DNA from: Vicinamibacteria bacterium
GTDB taxonomy: Bacteria > Acidobacteriota > Vicinamibacteria > Vicinamibacterales > UBA2999
Assembly: GCA_025938035.1 (NCBI GenBank)
Contig: JAICQE010000040.1
Location: 1 to 27,254, forward strand
Direction: 5' to 3'
Length of the DNA: 27,254 nt
How positions within the stretch are numbered: the stretch's first letter is position 1; the number at the start of each line of letters is the position of its first letter. This document shows, in pieces, positions 1 through 7,090 of the stretch. The notes under the pieces were generated by a model that saw only the letters and a program-made list of their open reading frames with translations, was not told the origin of the DNA and searched no databases. The position numbers and the translations under genes were made by a program.

Positions 1-1014
1 GCACGCCACGCCGAGCGCGACCATCGCCGACTGCCATCGCTCCAGCGTTCTGTTGTTCAGAACGGCGCCGACCAGCGAGTAGCAGATGGCGTATGCACGA
101 TCGGTGCGATCCGGCAGAACGAGACTCCGCGGATTCCTCAGGATTTCCTCCGGATCCGGCAGGTTCAACGTCTCGCGATACTCGAGGAATGGGAGCGCCT
201 GATCGCCCACGAGGCCGGCGAGCGCTGCATGCTGGAGCACGCGATTGTTCGGCGACACCGCGTCGATCGCCGCCAGGAACCGTGACGCCAGATACCAGGT
301 TCGGCCAGACGGCCAGGGACCACTGCGGCGCGCCGCGTCATCGGGCGGTGCCAGCCAGGAATCGCGGCCGGCAGCCCTTACGTACCCGGCGATAATGGCG
401 CGTTGCCGGTGGTGCTGCGTGCGCAGGTAATCGGCCGGCAGCAGCGGTAGATCGCTCGGCGCCGGGAAGTCGCTCACCATCATGTCGCACCAGGTTTCGT
501 GGTCCATGGGGAACTCGCCGTGCCACAGCCGATTCGCCATCGGCGGCTGGACCTCCTGACCACCGGCCGCCCACTCGACGGCGTTGCTCGCGCACAGGTA
601 CACCACGCCACCCTTTCCAGGTTCGTAATGCGGCAGCTGCAGCTCGCCGCAGACGTTTTCCGTGAGCAGCCGCAACATCGCCGCCTGCGTCGTCGGCGGC
701 ACTGTCGTGAGCTCGTCGAGGAAGATCACGACCATGTGGCCGTCCTCGGCGAGCGCCTTGGCGTCGCGCGCCCACGCCATCGGCAGCAGCCGCACGCCAT
801 CGGCCGTCGAGACGGGAAACCCGCCGAAGTCCTGCGGTTCTCGAATGGATCCGACCAGGATGAAGACCTTGCACTTCACGCCGACGCGGGCGAATCCGGT
901 TTCGAGGCTCCTGGTGAATTCAGTCTTGCCGACTCCGGGAAAGCCCGTCATGTGCATCGGGATTCGCGCCTGCAGCCCGATCGCGACCAGCTGTACGAAG
1001 TGCGGGAACGTCAC
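1..1014 (-). CDS. MoxR-like AAA+ ATPase (3' end beyond the window)
   Basis: Probable AAA+ ATPase of the MoxR/AAA_5 type, a class that usually remodels or activates partner proteins with ATP. Counting from the GTG at 1014, Walker A is GFPGVGKT at residues 24-31, Walker B is VVIFLDE at about 95-101, and a sensor-1-like Asn (CASN) is near 144. The 338 visible codons stay open to the window edge, so the stop is missing. An in-frame TAA lies two codons upstream of the GTG, so the start cannot be much earlier. ATGs at 957 and 951 would leave almost nothing before Walker A. No clear Shine-Dalgarno precedes the GTG. The gene follows the M28 peptidase by 71 bp on the same strand and is probably cotranscribed. 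The substrate is unknown. The ATPase fold is certain, the subfamily is inferred. Confidence 0.85.
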   Translation of the reverse strand, partial: MTFPHFVQLVAIGLQARIPMHMTGFPGVGKTEFTRSLETGFARVGVKCKVFILVGSIREPQDFGGFPVSTADGVRLLPMAWARDAKALAEDGHMVVIFLDELTTVPPTTQAAMLRLLTENVCGELQLPHYEPGKGGVVYLCASNAVEWAAGGQEVQPPMANRLWHGEFPMDHETWCDMMVSDFPAPSDLPLLPADYLRTQHHRQRAIIAGYVRAAGRDSWLAPPDDAARRSGPWPSGRTWYLASRFLAAIDAVSPNNRVLQHAALAGLVGDQALPFLEYRETLNLPDPEEILRNPRSLVLPDRTDRAYAICYSLVGAVLNNRTLERWQSAMVALGVAC

Positions 1015-1085
1015 AAACTGTTAATTTGACACCGCCCGGGTGGAATCGGGTTCGAACGGATATTTCGGGCAGTGCCTGGTCCTGG

Positions 1086-1943
1086 TCATTGTGCGAGGTC
1101 GATGGCGCGGATCAGCTGTTCGACCGGTGCAATGGCGCGCGCCATCTGATCGGTCCGCACTTCGGCGAGGGTGTCGTTCGGCGAATGAATGATCGTCAAG
1201 ATACGAGGTCCCCTGCCGAGTGTCAGCCTCCCGCCTCCGATTGCCAGAACGCCGTCGATGTCCGCCGTGTCGATCAGCGCAAGACCGAGTGTTTCGATTC
1301 CCGCATTCATCATCGCCACGTGATCACTGTTGGGATAGCTCGCGCGCGGCACGGTTCGCAGAGGCATGCCTGCGGCGTCGCTTGCCGCGCGAAGCGAGCG
1401 GAGCAACCGGCCCTCCGAGTGCGACGAGGTGGCGAAGATCTCGTTGCCGTAAGCAAAGATGTCCAGGTTGACCGCGTAATCGACGTGGTGCCCGCCGGCA
1501 AGGAATGCGCGCGAGCCGAGCAGCCCTGCTTCCTCGCGGTCGAAGAACACGATCTGCAGCGTTGAGTGCTCGAGGGGCTCCGCTTTGAACGCGGCAATCA
1601 ACTCGATGAGCGCCGCACACGCCGCGCCGTTGTCAACGGCTCCGCGGCCGACATTGACGCGATCCAGGTGCGCACCCACGAGGATCGTTCTCGTCCCGCT
1701 TCCCGGCAGCGTCACCACGACATTCGCGCCGGAGCCGCGGCCTTCGCCGAACGGTTCGACAACCGGTTCGACGCCCAAGAGGCGAAGCTGGCCGACAATC
1801 GCGTCGCGGCGCACGTTGTTGTCGCGAGCTGCGGTGATCGCCGCCAGCGACTTCGCGATCCGCCCGGCGTCCTGCGCCGGCGCAACGGATACCAGGCAGA
1901 ACAACAGGCCGGCAGCGAAGAGTGCGTGTCGCAACAATCGCAT
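1086..1943 (-). CDS. Exported M28 family metallopeptidase
   Basis: Predicted secreted zinc aminopeptidase of family M28, which removes N-terminal residues from peptides outside the cytoplasm. The 285-aa protein starts MRLLRHALFAAGLLFCLVSV, a signal peptide likely cut after APAQ. The family's di-zinc ligands are visible: H92 and D94 (AHLD), D104 (AVDN), E137/E138 (REEAGLLGS), D161 and H253 (IIHSPND). Upstream in-frame codons exist, but starting at 1943 puts the signal peptide at the N-terminus and leaves a 5-nt gap after the small membrane protein gene, which suggests translational coupling. It is a compact single-domain M28 with no PA or PDZ domain. The family is near certain, the substrate unknown. 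Confidence 0.92.
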   Translation of the reverse strand: MRLLRHALFAAGLLFCLVSVAPAQDAGRIAKSLAAITAARDNNVRRDAIVGQLRLLGVEPVVEPFGEGRGSGANVVVTLPGSGTRTILVGAHLDRVNVGRGAVDNGAACAALIELIAAFKAEPLEHSTLQIVFFDREEAGLLGSRAFLAGGHHVDYAVNLDIFAYGNEIFATSSHSEGRLLRSLRAASDAAGMPLRTVPRASYPNSDHVAMMNAGIETLGLALIDTADIDGVLAIGGGRLTLGRGPRILTIIHSPNDTLAEVRTDQMARAIAPVEQLIRAIDLAQ

Positions 1944-1948
1944 CGCAG

Positions 1949-2146
1949 CTATTCGGCCGGTTTGAACAATTTCAGACTGATCGCGAACGCGCCGATTGCC
2001 GCCGTGAGGGCCGGCCACAGCCTGACGAGCGCCTGCGTCTCCTCTCCCGCGCGAACGGGGATGTCGCGAAGCAACAGCACGCCGTCCGTGAACAGGACCA
2101 GGACCGCAACGATGAGACTGACGGCGATGGCTTTGAAGTACTTCAC
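1949..2146 (-). CDS. Small two-helix membrane protein, 65 aa
   Basis: A 65-residue protein with two predicted transmembrane segments, about residues 5-25 (AIAVSLIVAVLVLFTDGVLL) and 45-60 (WPALTAAIGAFAISLKL), joined by a short polar loop. The start is a GTG at 2146 preceded by AGGGGGC, a good Shine-Dalgarno about 6 nt upstream. The stop is 5 nt before the M28 peptidase start, so the two genes look coupled. The reading frame stays open upstream on this strand, but that part lies antisense to the exported-protein gene at 2213 and has no protein-like composition, so I start the gene at the GTG. I do not recognise a family. A membrane anchor or partner for the operon products is only a guess. Confidence 0.72.
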   Translation of the reverse strand: MKYFKAIAVSLIVAVLVLFTDGVLLLRDIPVRAGEETQALVRLWPALTAAIGAFAISLKLFKPAE

Positions 2147-2199
2147 TGAGCCCCCTGGCGACGAAGAGAAGAATACAGGACCGTATCCGCCGCGGTTGC

Positions 2200-2205
2200 T
2201 AGAAT
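2200..2205 (+). promoter_or_regulatory. -10 box (TAGAAT) for a leaderless mRNA
   Basis: TAGAAT matches the TATAAT consensus at 5 of 6 positions and ends 7 nt before the ATG at 2213. The expected transcription start is therefore the ATG itself. No Shine-Dalgarno lies between. I see no convincing -35 at 17-18 nt. Confidence 0.55.
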
Positions 2206-2212
2206 CTGCATC

Positions 2213-2992
2213 ATGAAGGCGGCGTCCAACGGTCGACAGGCGCGCATCGTCGTTTCGTGCACCGCCCTGCTCGGCGTACTGTGCCCCACTGCCGCGTTCG
2301 CGTTCGATTACGCCGAGTGGCGGGCGAAGGCGGTCAAGGCGTGCGAAGCGATCGACCGATCCGAATCGCAGGGCGGTCTCATCTTCAATCCCGACGGGTA
2401 CCGATCCTTTTACGTTCGATCGAAGTGCTTCCAGGAGGCGGCCGTCACCTATCGCGATCCCGCGTTGTGCGCGCAGGTGCGGCAGCGGTGGTCGCTGTTC
2501 GGATCGAGCTGGGGGTATTCCGCCGCACGCTGCCGCGTGCTCGTCGCGGAAGGCCTGGCGAAAGATCGTTCGGAGCTGGAGGCGTTGAAAGCGGAGTACG
2601 CGGCTGGCGGGATCAAGCTGCGCGACTTCCGCGTCGAACGAAACGGCAACGGCCGCGACATCGACATCATCCCCTCGTTCACCGGCACGTTCGCGCACGG
2701 CTACACGCTGACGTTCGAGATCCTGCCGGAGGCCGCGGGCGCAGCAACGCTGCTCCATACAAACGGGTATCACATCGACGCGACGAGCAACCTGAATCTC
2801 TACGTCCGGCAGGCCGACGTCAGACAGCGGCTCGCGGGATTCGCGCTGAACCGCGCATACCGCGTGCGCGCGACGGTGACGCTCGGCGTCGGCTTCGGAG
2901 GGCAATCAGGCTACCGGAGCCCTGCCTTCATCGAGGGAGTGTTCCCGACGCGCGATCGCTCCCACTCGATCGTCCGGCAAGTCACTTTCTAG
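2213..2992 (+). CDS. Exported protein of unknown function
   Basis: 259 aa with a signal peptide (hydrophobic VVSCTALLGVLCPTAAFA, cut near residue 30). The mature N-terminal half is rich in aromatic residues and holds four cysteines (KACEA, SKCFQ, ALCAQ, ARCRV), a spacing that could form two periplasmic disulfides. The C-terminal half (from about residue 135) reads as beta-rich, with alternating hydrophobic strands (GYTLTFEILPEA, LNLYVRQADV, YRVRATVTLGVGFG). I do not recognise a family. The start codon has no Shine-Dalgarno but sits 7 nt after a -10 box. The last 11 nt overlap the convergent DUF1573 gene. A substrate-binding or surface role is possible but not shown. Confidence 0.75.
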   Translation: MKAASNGRQARIVVSCTALLGVLCPTAAFAFDYAEWRAKAVKACEAIDRSESQGGLIFNPDGYRSFYVRSKCFQEAAVTYRDPALCAQVRQRWSLFGSSWGYSAARCRVLVAEGLAKDRSELEALKAEYAAGGIKLRDFRVERNGNGRDIDIIPSFTGTFAHGYTLTFEILPEAAGAATLLHTNGYHIDATSNLNLYVRQADVRQRLAGFALNRAYRVRATVTLGVGFGGQSGYRSPAFIEGVFPTRDRSHSIVRQVTF

Positions 2993-3989
2993 GCCCGGCC
3001 TGGCGCTCCAGCACGGAACCCTTCACGGGCACGACCAGCCGCGGAAACTCGGGATCGTTCGTCTCGATGACGATGTGGCCCTCGATCGGACCGGCGGCTG
3101 CCGCCGATCGCTCCAGCGTGACGGTTGCCTGCCAGCGATCGCCCTTCGGCCCCCGTTCCGTCGCGATTGCCAGACCCTTGACGTCGGTCGTGAATCTGGC
3201 CTGGAAGTCTCCTCCACCGACTTGATAGACCATCAGCGTCTGCGCTGGCAGGCCGCCGCCATCATCGTCCAGCAACGAGTGCGGAATCGTTCCGAGATCC
3301 ACTTCAGCCGGGAACGTGTACACGCGCTCGCGCAGCCTCGTGTTCGCCGCAACACGGAGCACGCGCCCATCGTCCGAATGCAGCTGGATGACATCCCGAC
3401 GCACACCTGCGGTGGTATCGGTGCGCAGCGCGATGCTCAGACGATAGCGCCGGCCCTCCTCGACGGATTCGAGGCGCGCGTCAAACCGTTCGCGCGGGTA
3501 TTCGAGACGCGTGATGCGAAGCGGCGCGTCCTGATGATTGACGATCTCGATTGACGCGTGAGCGGGCGTCTGACGATCGCCGGTGACGAAGAACGCCGCG
3601 TGCGGCCGAAACTCGATTGCGGGCACGACCATTCCGGCCAGCGTGAAGACCGCCTCCGGTCTGCCTGGATCGTCCAGCCGCAGCCTGAGCTCGCCCGAGT
3701 ACGGTCCTCGCATTCCGGACGTGCTGAAAGAAACCGCCAGATCGATCTGTTGCTCCGGCCCGACCTGCGCGGGGAAGCCGGAGATGCGCAGTCCTGGCGA
3801 CAGGTTGACGCCGAGGATTCGAAGTGGCGCCGCAGCGGGATTACGAAGCACGAAGACGTGTGTGACGAGCGTGCCCTGGGTCACCGCCCCGAACTCGAAT
3901 GACGAGGGCGGCTCCGGTGTGGTTGGCGCCTGGGCTTGAAGCGCAGCACCCAGACAGAGCAGAAGCGACGCGGTGAGACGCAGGACCAT
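2982..3989 (-). CDS. Exported DUF1573 domain protein
   Basis: 335 aa with a signal peptide (MVLRLTASLLLCLGAALQAQA). Residues about 30-120 match the DUF1573 pattern, an immunoglobulin-like fold: FEFGAVTQGTLVTHVFVLRNPAAAPL fits the usual F-G-x-V-x-x-G-x-x-x-x-x-F-x-x-x-N signature. Further beta-sandwich-like segments follow, and the end (GHIVIETNDPEFPRLVVPVKGSV) resembles a second DUF1573/ASH-like repeat, a module common in Planctomycetes, Bacteroidetes and Acidobacteria. The frame is open upstream, but 3989 is chosen because it gives the signal peptide and has GAGG about 12 nt upstream. The stop overlaps the convergent gene by 11 nt. It lies 62 nt after the exported protein at 4052-4789 on the same strand, separated by a strong hairpin. 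Function unknown, probably structural or binding. Confidence 0.85.
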   Translation of the reverse strand: MVLRLTASLLLCLGAALQAQAPTTPEPPSSFEFGAVTQGTLVTHVFVLRNPAAAPLRILGVNLSPGLRISGFPAQVGPEQQIDLAVSFSTSGMRGPYSGELRLRLDDPGRPEAVFTLAGMVVPAIEFRPHAAFFVTGDRQTPAHASIEIVNHQDAPLRITRLEYPRERFDARLESVEEGRRYRLSIALRTDTTAGVRRDVIQLHSDDGRVLRVAANTRLRERVYTFPAEVDLGTIPHSLLDDDGGGLPAQTLMVYQVGGGDFQARFTTDVKGLAIATERGPKGDRWQATVTLERSAAAAGPIEGHIVIETNDPEFPRLVVPVKGSVLERQAGPRK

Positions 3990-4010
3990 TTGACGACTGC
4001 CTCGTGGGAC

Positions 4011-4041
4011 GCGGCGCAGGGCGTCAGCTGCCCCACGCCGC
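4011..4041 (-). terminator. Strong intergenic hairpin, possible terminator or attenuator
   Basis: On the minus strand GCGGCGTGGGGC (4041-4030) pairs with GCCCTGCGCCGC (4022-4011) across a 7-nt loop. That is a 12-bp stem with two G-U wobble pairs. It sits between the stop at 4052 and the DUF1573 start at 3989. No T-run follows, so it could be a Rho-aided terminator, an mRNA stabiliser or an attenuator rather than a classical intrinsic terminator. Confidence 0.45.
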
Positions 4042-4051
4042 ATCAGATCAA

Positions 4052-4789
4052 CTAGTCCTGCTCGTTCACATAGAAGCGGAGCTGCGCAAGCCGAAGCCCC
4101 CTGTTGTCGTAGTCCCAGAAATACTGATAGAACTCGTCGTCGAACAGCGTGATGCGCTCGTCGCACTGCCCGTCGAAGCTCCCGTCGACGAGGGTGTCGA
4201 TGCAGAGCGTGGTCAGTTCCTTGGTGACGTTCGTGAAGGAGCTCTTGCCCTTCGAGCGAGTCACCGTCACCGACTCGACCGAGCACTGGTAGGTGTCGTC
4301 ACTTTTGTCGGCCGGCGTGCCGGCGTCGTCGATGCCGCACGTCGTCACCACCGCGCTCGGCTCGCCCTGCGGGCTGCCGAGGCCGCGAATGAAGACATCA
4401 TACGTGCAATCGGCAACCTCGGTGAGCGTCAACGTCGCGCAATCCTGCGCGGGAAGCTGGAACTCGGCTTCGTCGCCGTCGCACGCGTTGCCGTCGAGGA
4501 CCTTGAACGGCCCTTCGTACAGGTAGATCTTGTTGCGTTTGTTCAGCGATGTCAGTGGTTCCGGTTGCTTCGGGGTCGCATCGGTAAATTCCAGGTCGAC
4601 GAAGATCGTGTGGCGATTCGACCCGGTCATCTCGGCGCTTTTACAGTCCTCCGTGTCTTCGGCGGCCATGCCGATGATGTTCAAGTTGTAGTGGGCGCCG
4701 CTGGGTGCGCCGTTGCCCGTCTGAGCAAAAGCCGGTGATGTCAGCAGCGGGAGCACTGCGGCGAGCGCGAGCGTGCGATGGATCCTCAT
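4052..4789 (-). CDS. Exported cysteine-rich acidic protein, unknown function
   Basis: 245 aa beginning MRIHRTLALAAVLPLLTSPAFA, a textbook signal peptide. The ATG at 4789 is preceded by AAGGAGG at ideal spacing, so the start is firm although the frame is open further upstream. The mature protein is acidic with at least eight cysteines (EDCKS, NACDG, QDCAT, ADCTY, TTCGI, YQCSV, TLCID, GQCDE), mostly in acidic DxC or CxD contexts. This suggests several disulfides and perhaps calcium binding. The C-terminus (FYQYFWDYDNRGLRLAQLRF) is aromatic and beta-like. I do not recognise the family. It is probably in an operon with the DUF1573 gene downstream. Confidence 0.78.
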   Translation of the reverse strand: MRIHRTLALAAVLPLLTSPAFAQTGNGAPSGAHYNLNIIGMAAEDTEDCKSAEMTGSNRHTIFVDLEFTDATPKQPEPLTSLNKRNKIYLYEGPFKVLDGNACDGDEAEFQLPAQDCATLTLTEVADCTYDVFIRGLGSPQGEPSAVVTTCGIDDAGTPADKSDDTYQCSVESVTVTRSKGKSSFTNVTKELTTLCIDTLVDGSFDGQCDERITLFDDEFYQYFWDYDNRGLRLAQLRFYVNEQD

Positions 4790-5228
4790 GTGATCGTTCC
4801 TCCTTGAACCCGGTGCGCCAGAAGGCGACAGGACTCGTTCGGCGATAACGCTAGGCGACGGGTGCGTCGGCAGCGTGTCCCTGAAGCAAACGCTCGACGA
4901 CACAGCCGCAGTTTCGTAACGGCAACGACGGACAGAGCCGCTCAACGACATGTTTCGAGGGAATGCGGCGCGAGGGAGCACAAGCCATACCACGCGTCGC
5001 ATGATTCGATCGGCGACAACCACTCATGTCATCAGGGGATGGAGACTCGCATCGGAGAATGCGGCGCCGGTTCGCGCAGTGATCTCTTCCAGCACGCGCA
5101 CCGTTGCTGTTGTCCAGTACCGGGACAAAAGGACGGAGCAACGATTCCCAGCGCCGCCGCGTCTATGAGTCCGGGTTTTCTGCAACTTTTTGCTGAACGC
5201 CGTGTTTTGTGTTTCGGAGGACAGTCTT
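4790..5228. other. 439-bp intergenic region without a supported gene
   Basis: Divergent gap between the exported protein (minus) and the TIGR03435 gene (plus). The short open frames here have arginine/serine-rich translations typical of random high-GC frames and lack ribosome sites. The only structure I see is a dyad, TTGTCC (5111-5116) and GGACAA (5124-5129) around a 7-nt centre, about 100 bp before the TIGR03435 start, which could be an operator. No clear promoter hexamers. Confidence 0.4.
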
Positions 5229-6080
5229 GTGCCTAAGGCCAGATCGAGCGTCCAGATTCTCGCCGTACCGATCGTCGTCGCCGTTCTACTGACGGCACGT
5301 ACGGAGCTGACCCCGGCCCAGACTCCCGCGTTCGAAGCGGCGTCGGTGAAACGCCGGACGGAGCCCGGCGGTGGATTCATGGGACGCCAGCCCGGCGGAC
5401 GATTCACGGCCCAAGGTGTCTCGCTGCAGGACCTGATCGTGTTTGCCTACGAGGTGCAGCCCTATCAGATTCTGAATGGCCCACGGTGGCTCGATACCGA
5501 ACGATGGGACGTGACGGCAACCGGCGCGCCGGGTTCACCCGCCGACGTGCTGGTGGCGCTGCAGAATCTGCTCGCCGATCGCTTCTCGCTGGTCATTCGC
5601 AGGGAACAACGGGAGCTTCCCATTTTCGCGCTCGTGCTGGCGCGTACCGATCGCCAACTCGGCCCGCAGCTGAAGCAATCGGCGATCGATTGCGCGGCGG
5701 CACAGAAGGAAGCGCAGAGAACCGGGGTCATCCCTCCCGGGGCGAAGCAGATGTGCATCGCCGAGGGGCGCATCGGCAGCATCCAGGTTGGCGGGTCGCC
5801 ACTCGCACAGTTTGCGGCGATGTTGTCGACGCGCCTGCAGCGGACTGTCGTGGATCGGACCGGACTGACCGGAACCTGGGATTTGATGCTGAAATACACA
5901 CCTGAACCGTCGCAGATTGCAGCCGGCGCGCTGTCCCCTGGTCAGCAAGCGGTCTTCGATCCGAACGGACCGTCGATCTTTACGGCCGTGCAGGAGCAAC
6001 TCGGGTTGAAGCTGGAAGCGACACGCGGACCGGTCGATGCGCTGGTGATTGACCGCGCCGAGTTCGCCACAGACAATTAG
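5229..6080 (+). CDS. TIGR03435 family exported protein
   Basis: 283 aa. Matches the TIGR03435 soil-associated family, greatly expanded in Acidobacteria and of unknown function: FEAASVKRR after the signal peptide, GRFTAQGVSLQDLIVFAYEV near residues 60-80, the LNGPRWLDTERWDVTA block, LLADRFSLVIRREQRELPIFALV, and the C-terminal VVDRTGLTGTWDLMLKYTPE plus GPSIFTAVQEQLGLKLEATRGPVDALVID. I choose GTG 5229 because GGAGG ends 8 nt upstream. An ATG at 5190 would add 13 residues ahead of the signal peptide and has no ribosome site. In other genomes the family often sits beside BlaI/MecR1-like or RNA polymerase sigma genes, but none is here. Full-length, no truncation. Confidence 0.9.
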   Translation: MPKARSSVQILAVPIVVAVLLTARTELTPAQTPAFEAASVKRRTEPGGGFMGRQPGGRFTAQGVSLQDLIVFAYEVQPYQILNGPRWLDTERWDVTATGAPGSPADVLVALQNLLADRFSLVIRREQRELPIFALVLARTDRQLGPQLKQSAIDCAAAQKEAQRTGVIPPGAKQMCIAEGRIGSIQVGGSPLAQFAAMLSTRLQRTVVDRTGLTGTWDLMLKYTPEPSQIAAGALSPGQQAVFDPNGPSIFTAVQEQLGLKLEATRGPVDALVIDRAEFATDN

Positions 6081-6089
6081 TCTGGCCCT

Positions 6090-6177
6090 TCGACTCGCTA
6101 CGCTCGCTCAGGACACCACTCGGTGTGCCCGCGTTGCCGGGCCTGCCACGAGCGAGCCCGCAGAGCGGGCGAGTCGA
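6090..6177. repeat. Multi-hairpin inverted repeat abutting tRNA-Leu
   Basis: Left arm TCGACTCGC (6090-6098) TAC GCTCGCTC (6102-6109) pairs with right arm GAGCGAGC (6150-6157) and GCGAGTCGA (6169-6177): 17 paired bases. Three smaller hairpins lie inside: ACACC/GGTGT (6113-6126), GCCC/GGGC (6127-6142) and GCCCGC-AGA-GCGGGC (6156-6170). The element fills the gap between the TIGR03435 stop and the encoded CCA of the tRNA. It looks like a dispersed REP-type sequence and could end transcription from both sides. Confidence 0.6.
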
Positions 6178-6178
6178 G

Positions 6179-6265
6179 TGGTGCGGAAGAAAGGACTCGA
6201 ACCTTCATGGGCTTGCGCCCACTAGCTCCTGAGGCTAGCGCGTCTGCCAATTCCGCCACTTCCGC
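6179..6265 (-). tRNA. tRNA-Leu (anticodon CAG)
   Basis: Class II tRNA reading CUG. Acceptor arms GCGGAAG (5') and CTTCCGC (3') pair over 7 bp, discriminator A, and a 3' CCA encoded at 6179-6181. The D-arm region is TGGCGGAATTGGCAGACG, as in bacterial tRNA-Leu. The anticodon arm is CTAGC-CTCAGGA-GCTAG with CAG at 6231-6229. The variable arm is GGGC-GCAA-GCCC, and the T arm holds GGTTCGAGTCC. Leucine identity fits the long variable arm and A73. A promoter with an extended -10 lies about 27 nt upstream. Confidence 0.97.
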
Positions 6266-6291
6266 ATCGATGACCAGGGCAGGAAAATCAA

Positions 6292-6300
6292 AGTATAGCA
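6292..6300 (-). promoter_or_regulatory. Extended -10 promoter of tRNA-Leu
   Basis: On the minus strand TGCTATACT is an extended -10 (TGn + TATACT, 5 of 6). Transcription would begin near 6285, giving a pre-tRNA leader of about 20 nt. The -35 position (CTGAGC or ACTGAG, around 6315-6321) falls inside the left arm of the long palindrome at 6308-6502. Confidence 0.6.
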
Positions 6301-6307
6301 TCCAGCC

Positions 6308-6502
6308 CACGGGAGCTCAGTTGTGTTGGCCGGCGAATCCCTACGGAGGTCAGGCCGACTGTGATGCCCCCCGACCGCGCGAGAAGGCTGAGGGAGACGA
6401 GCGAGGTCACGGACCTCGCGTCCCGCGGTCCGTACTCGCCATCGCAGCGCGGTCCGGCCACCGTGGTCGGGATTCGCCGGCCAATACAACTGAGTTCCCG
6501 TG
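6308..6502. repeat. 195-bp long imperfect palindrome
   Basis: The 34-nt arm at 6308-6341 (starts CACGGGAGCTCAGTTGTG) is the reverse complement of 6469-6502 at 32 of 34 positions. The two differences are G-U pairs in plus-strand RNA. Near the dyad centre is a second hairpin, GCGAGGTC-ACG-GACCTCGC (6401-6419), with partial pairing between. It separates the tRNA-Leu promoter from the divergent membrane-protein gene. No gene fits inside. Confidence 0.8.
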
Positions 6503-6516
6503 ATACGGTCGGTCGC

Positions 6517-7032
6517 GTGCAGAGACGCAACGACATCATCGCGATCGTCGGCCTGATCCTCGGGGCGACGCTGGGCATCGGCGGCACGCTGGTTTCCACC
6601 GACTCGCTGCGGCAGATCTTCTGGATGATCGACGGCGTTGGTGTTGTCGTCGCGACGTCGCTCCTCGCGGTGAGATTCGTCCGCGGCGGCGACGATATTG
6701 GCGCCGCGGGATTCATCGTGTTTGCGCTGGGCGAGAGCCTGCTTGTCTCAGGCAACGCAGCGGGATTGGAGGCCAGCGTGCCGTCGTTCGGCGGCGGCGT
6801 CGCGCTCTGGTCCGCGGGTCTGGCCCTCATCAGCCTTTCGAACAGCCTGGCCACGTGGATACGTGCCGTCCACGTCGTTGCAGCGGTGCTGTTCGCGATC
6901 GTCGCCTTCCGGATCGCCTCCGGCGAACACCTCGTACCTACCTCGTCACCGCTGCCGTTCTTCGCGTACCCGTTTATCGTGCTGGGATTCGTCGGGTGGA
7001 TCTTGACGATCACCAAGAAGAGGTCCGCCTAA
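6517..7032 (+). CDS. Six-helix integral membrane protein, unknown function
   Basis: 171 aa and almost wholly hydrophobic. Predicted membrane segments: IIAIVGLILGATLGIGGTLV, FWMIDGVGVVVATSLLAVRF, AAGFIVFALGESLLVSGNAA, VALWSAGLALISLSNSLATW, AVHVVAAVLFAIVAFRIA and PFIVLGFVGWILTITKK, with a basic C-terminus. The open frame extends upstream to an ATG at 6361, but that part lies in the long palindrome and is arginine-rich, so GTG 6517 (VQRRNDIIAIVG) is preferred. No Shine-Dalgarno is visible, which leaves the start uncertain. The stop TAA lies inside the first GTCCGCC palindrome. No family recognised. Confidence 0.68.
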   Translation: MQRRNDIIAIVGLILGATLGIGGTLVSTDSLRQIFWMIDGVGVVVATSLLAVRFVRGGDDIGAAGFIVFALGESLLVSGNAAGLEASVPSFGGGVALWSAGLALISLSNSLATWIRAVHVVAAVLFAIVAFRIASGEHLVPTSSPLPFFAYPFIVLGFVGWILTITKKRSA

Positions 7033-7072
7033 AGGCGGACACTACGGCGGCACGGTCCGCCTAAAGGCGGAC
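7023..7072. repeat. Two copies of the GTCCGCC palindromic repeat
   Basis: GTCCGCCTAAAGGCGGAC occurs at 7023-7040 and again at 7055-7072: a 7-bp perfect stem around TAAA. The first copy is followed by ACTAC, the second by ACGAC. They fill the gap between two convergent genes, and the first supplies the stop codon of the membrane-protein gene. Other copies are at 12420-12437 and 19467-19484. Confidence 0.85.
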
Positions 7073-7090
7073 ACGACGACGGATGGCGGA

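Noticed and set aside
2147..2905. The upstream part of the 65-aa membrane protein's frame, 253 extra residues
   Set aside because: It is antisense to the exported protein gene. The GTG at 2146 with AGGGGG explains the true start.
4862..5236. Open frames of 96-127 aa on both strands in the 439-bp gap
   Set aside because: They overlap one another, have random-looking Arg/Ser-rich translations and lack ribosome sites.
6361..6516. Extension of the membrane protein to an ATG at 6361
   Set aside because: It reads through the long palindrome and gives an arginine-rich, non-hydrophobic N-terminus. GTG 6517 is more likely, though weakly supported.
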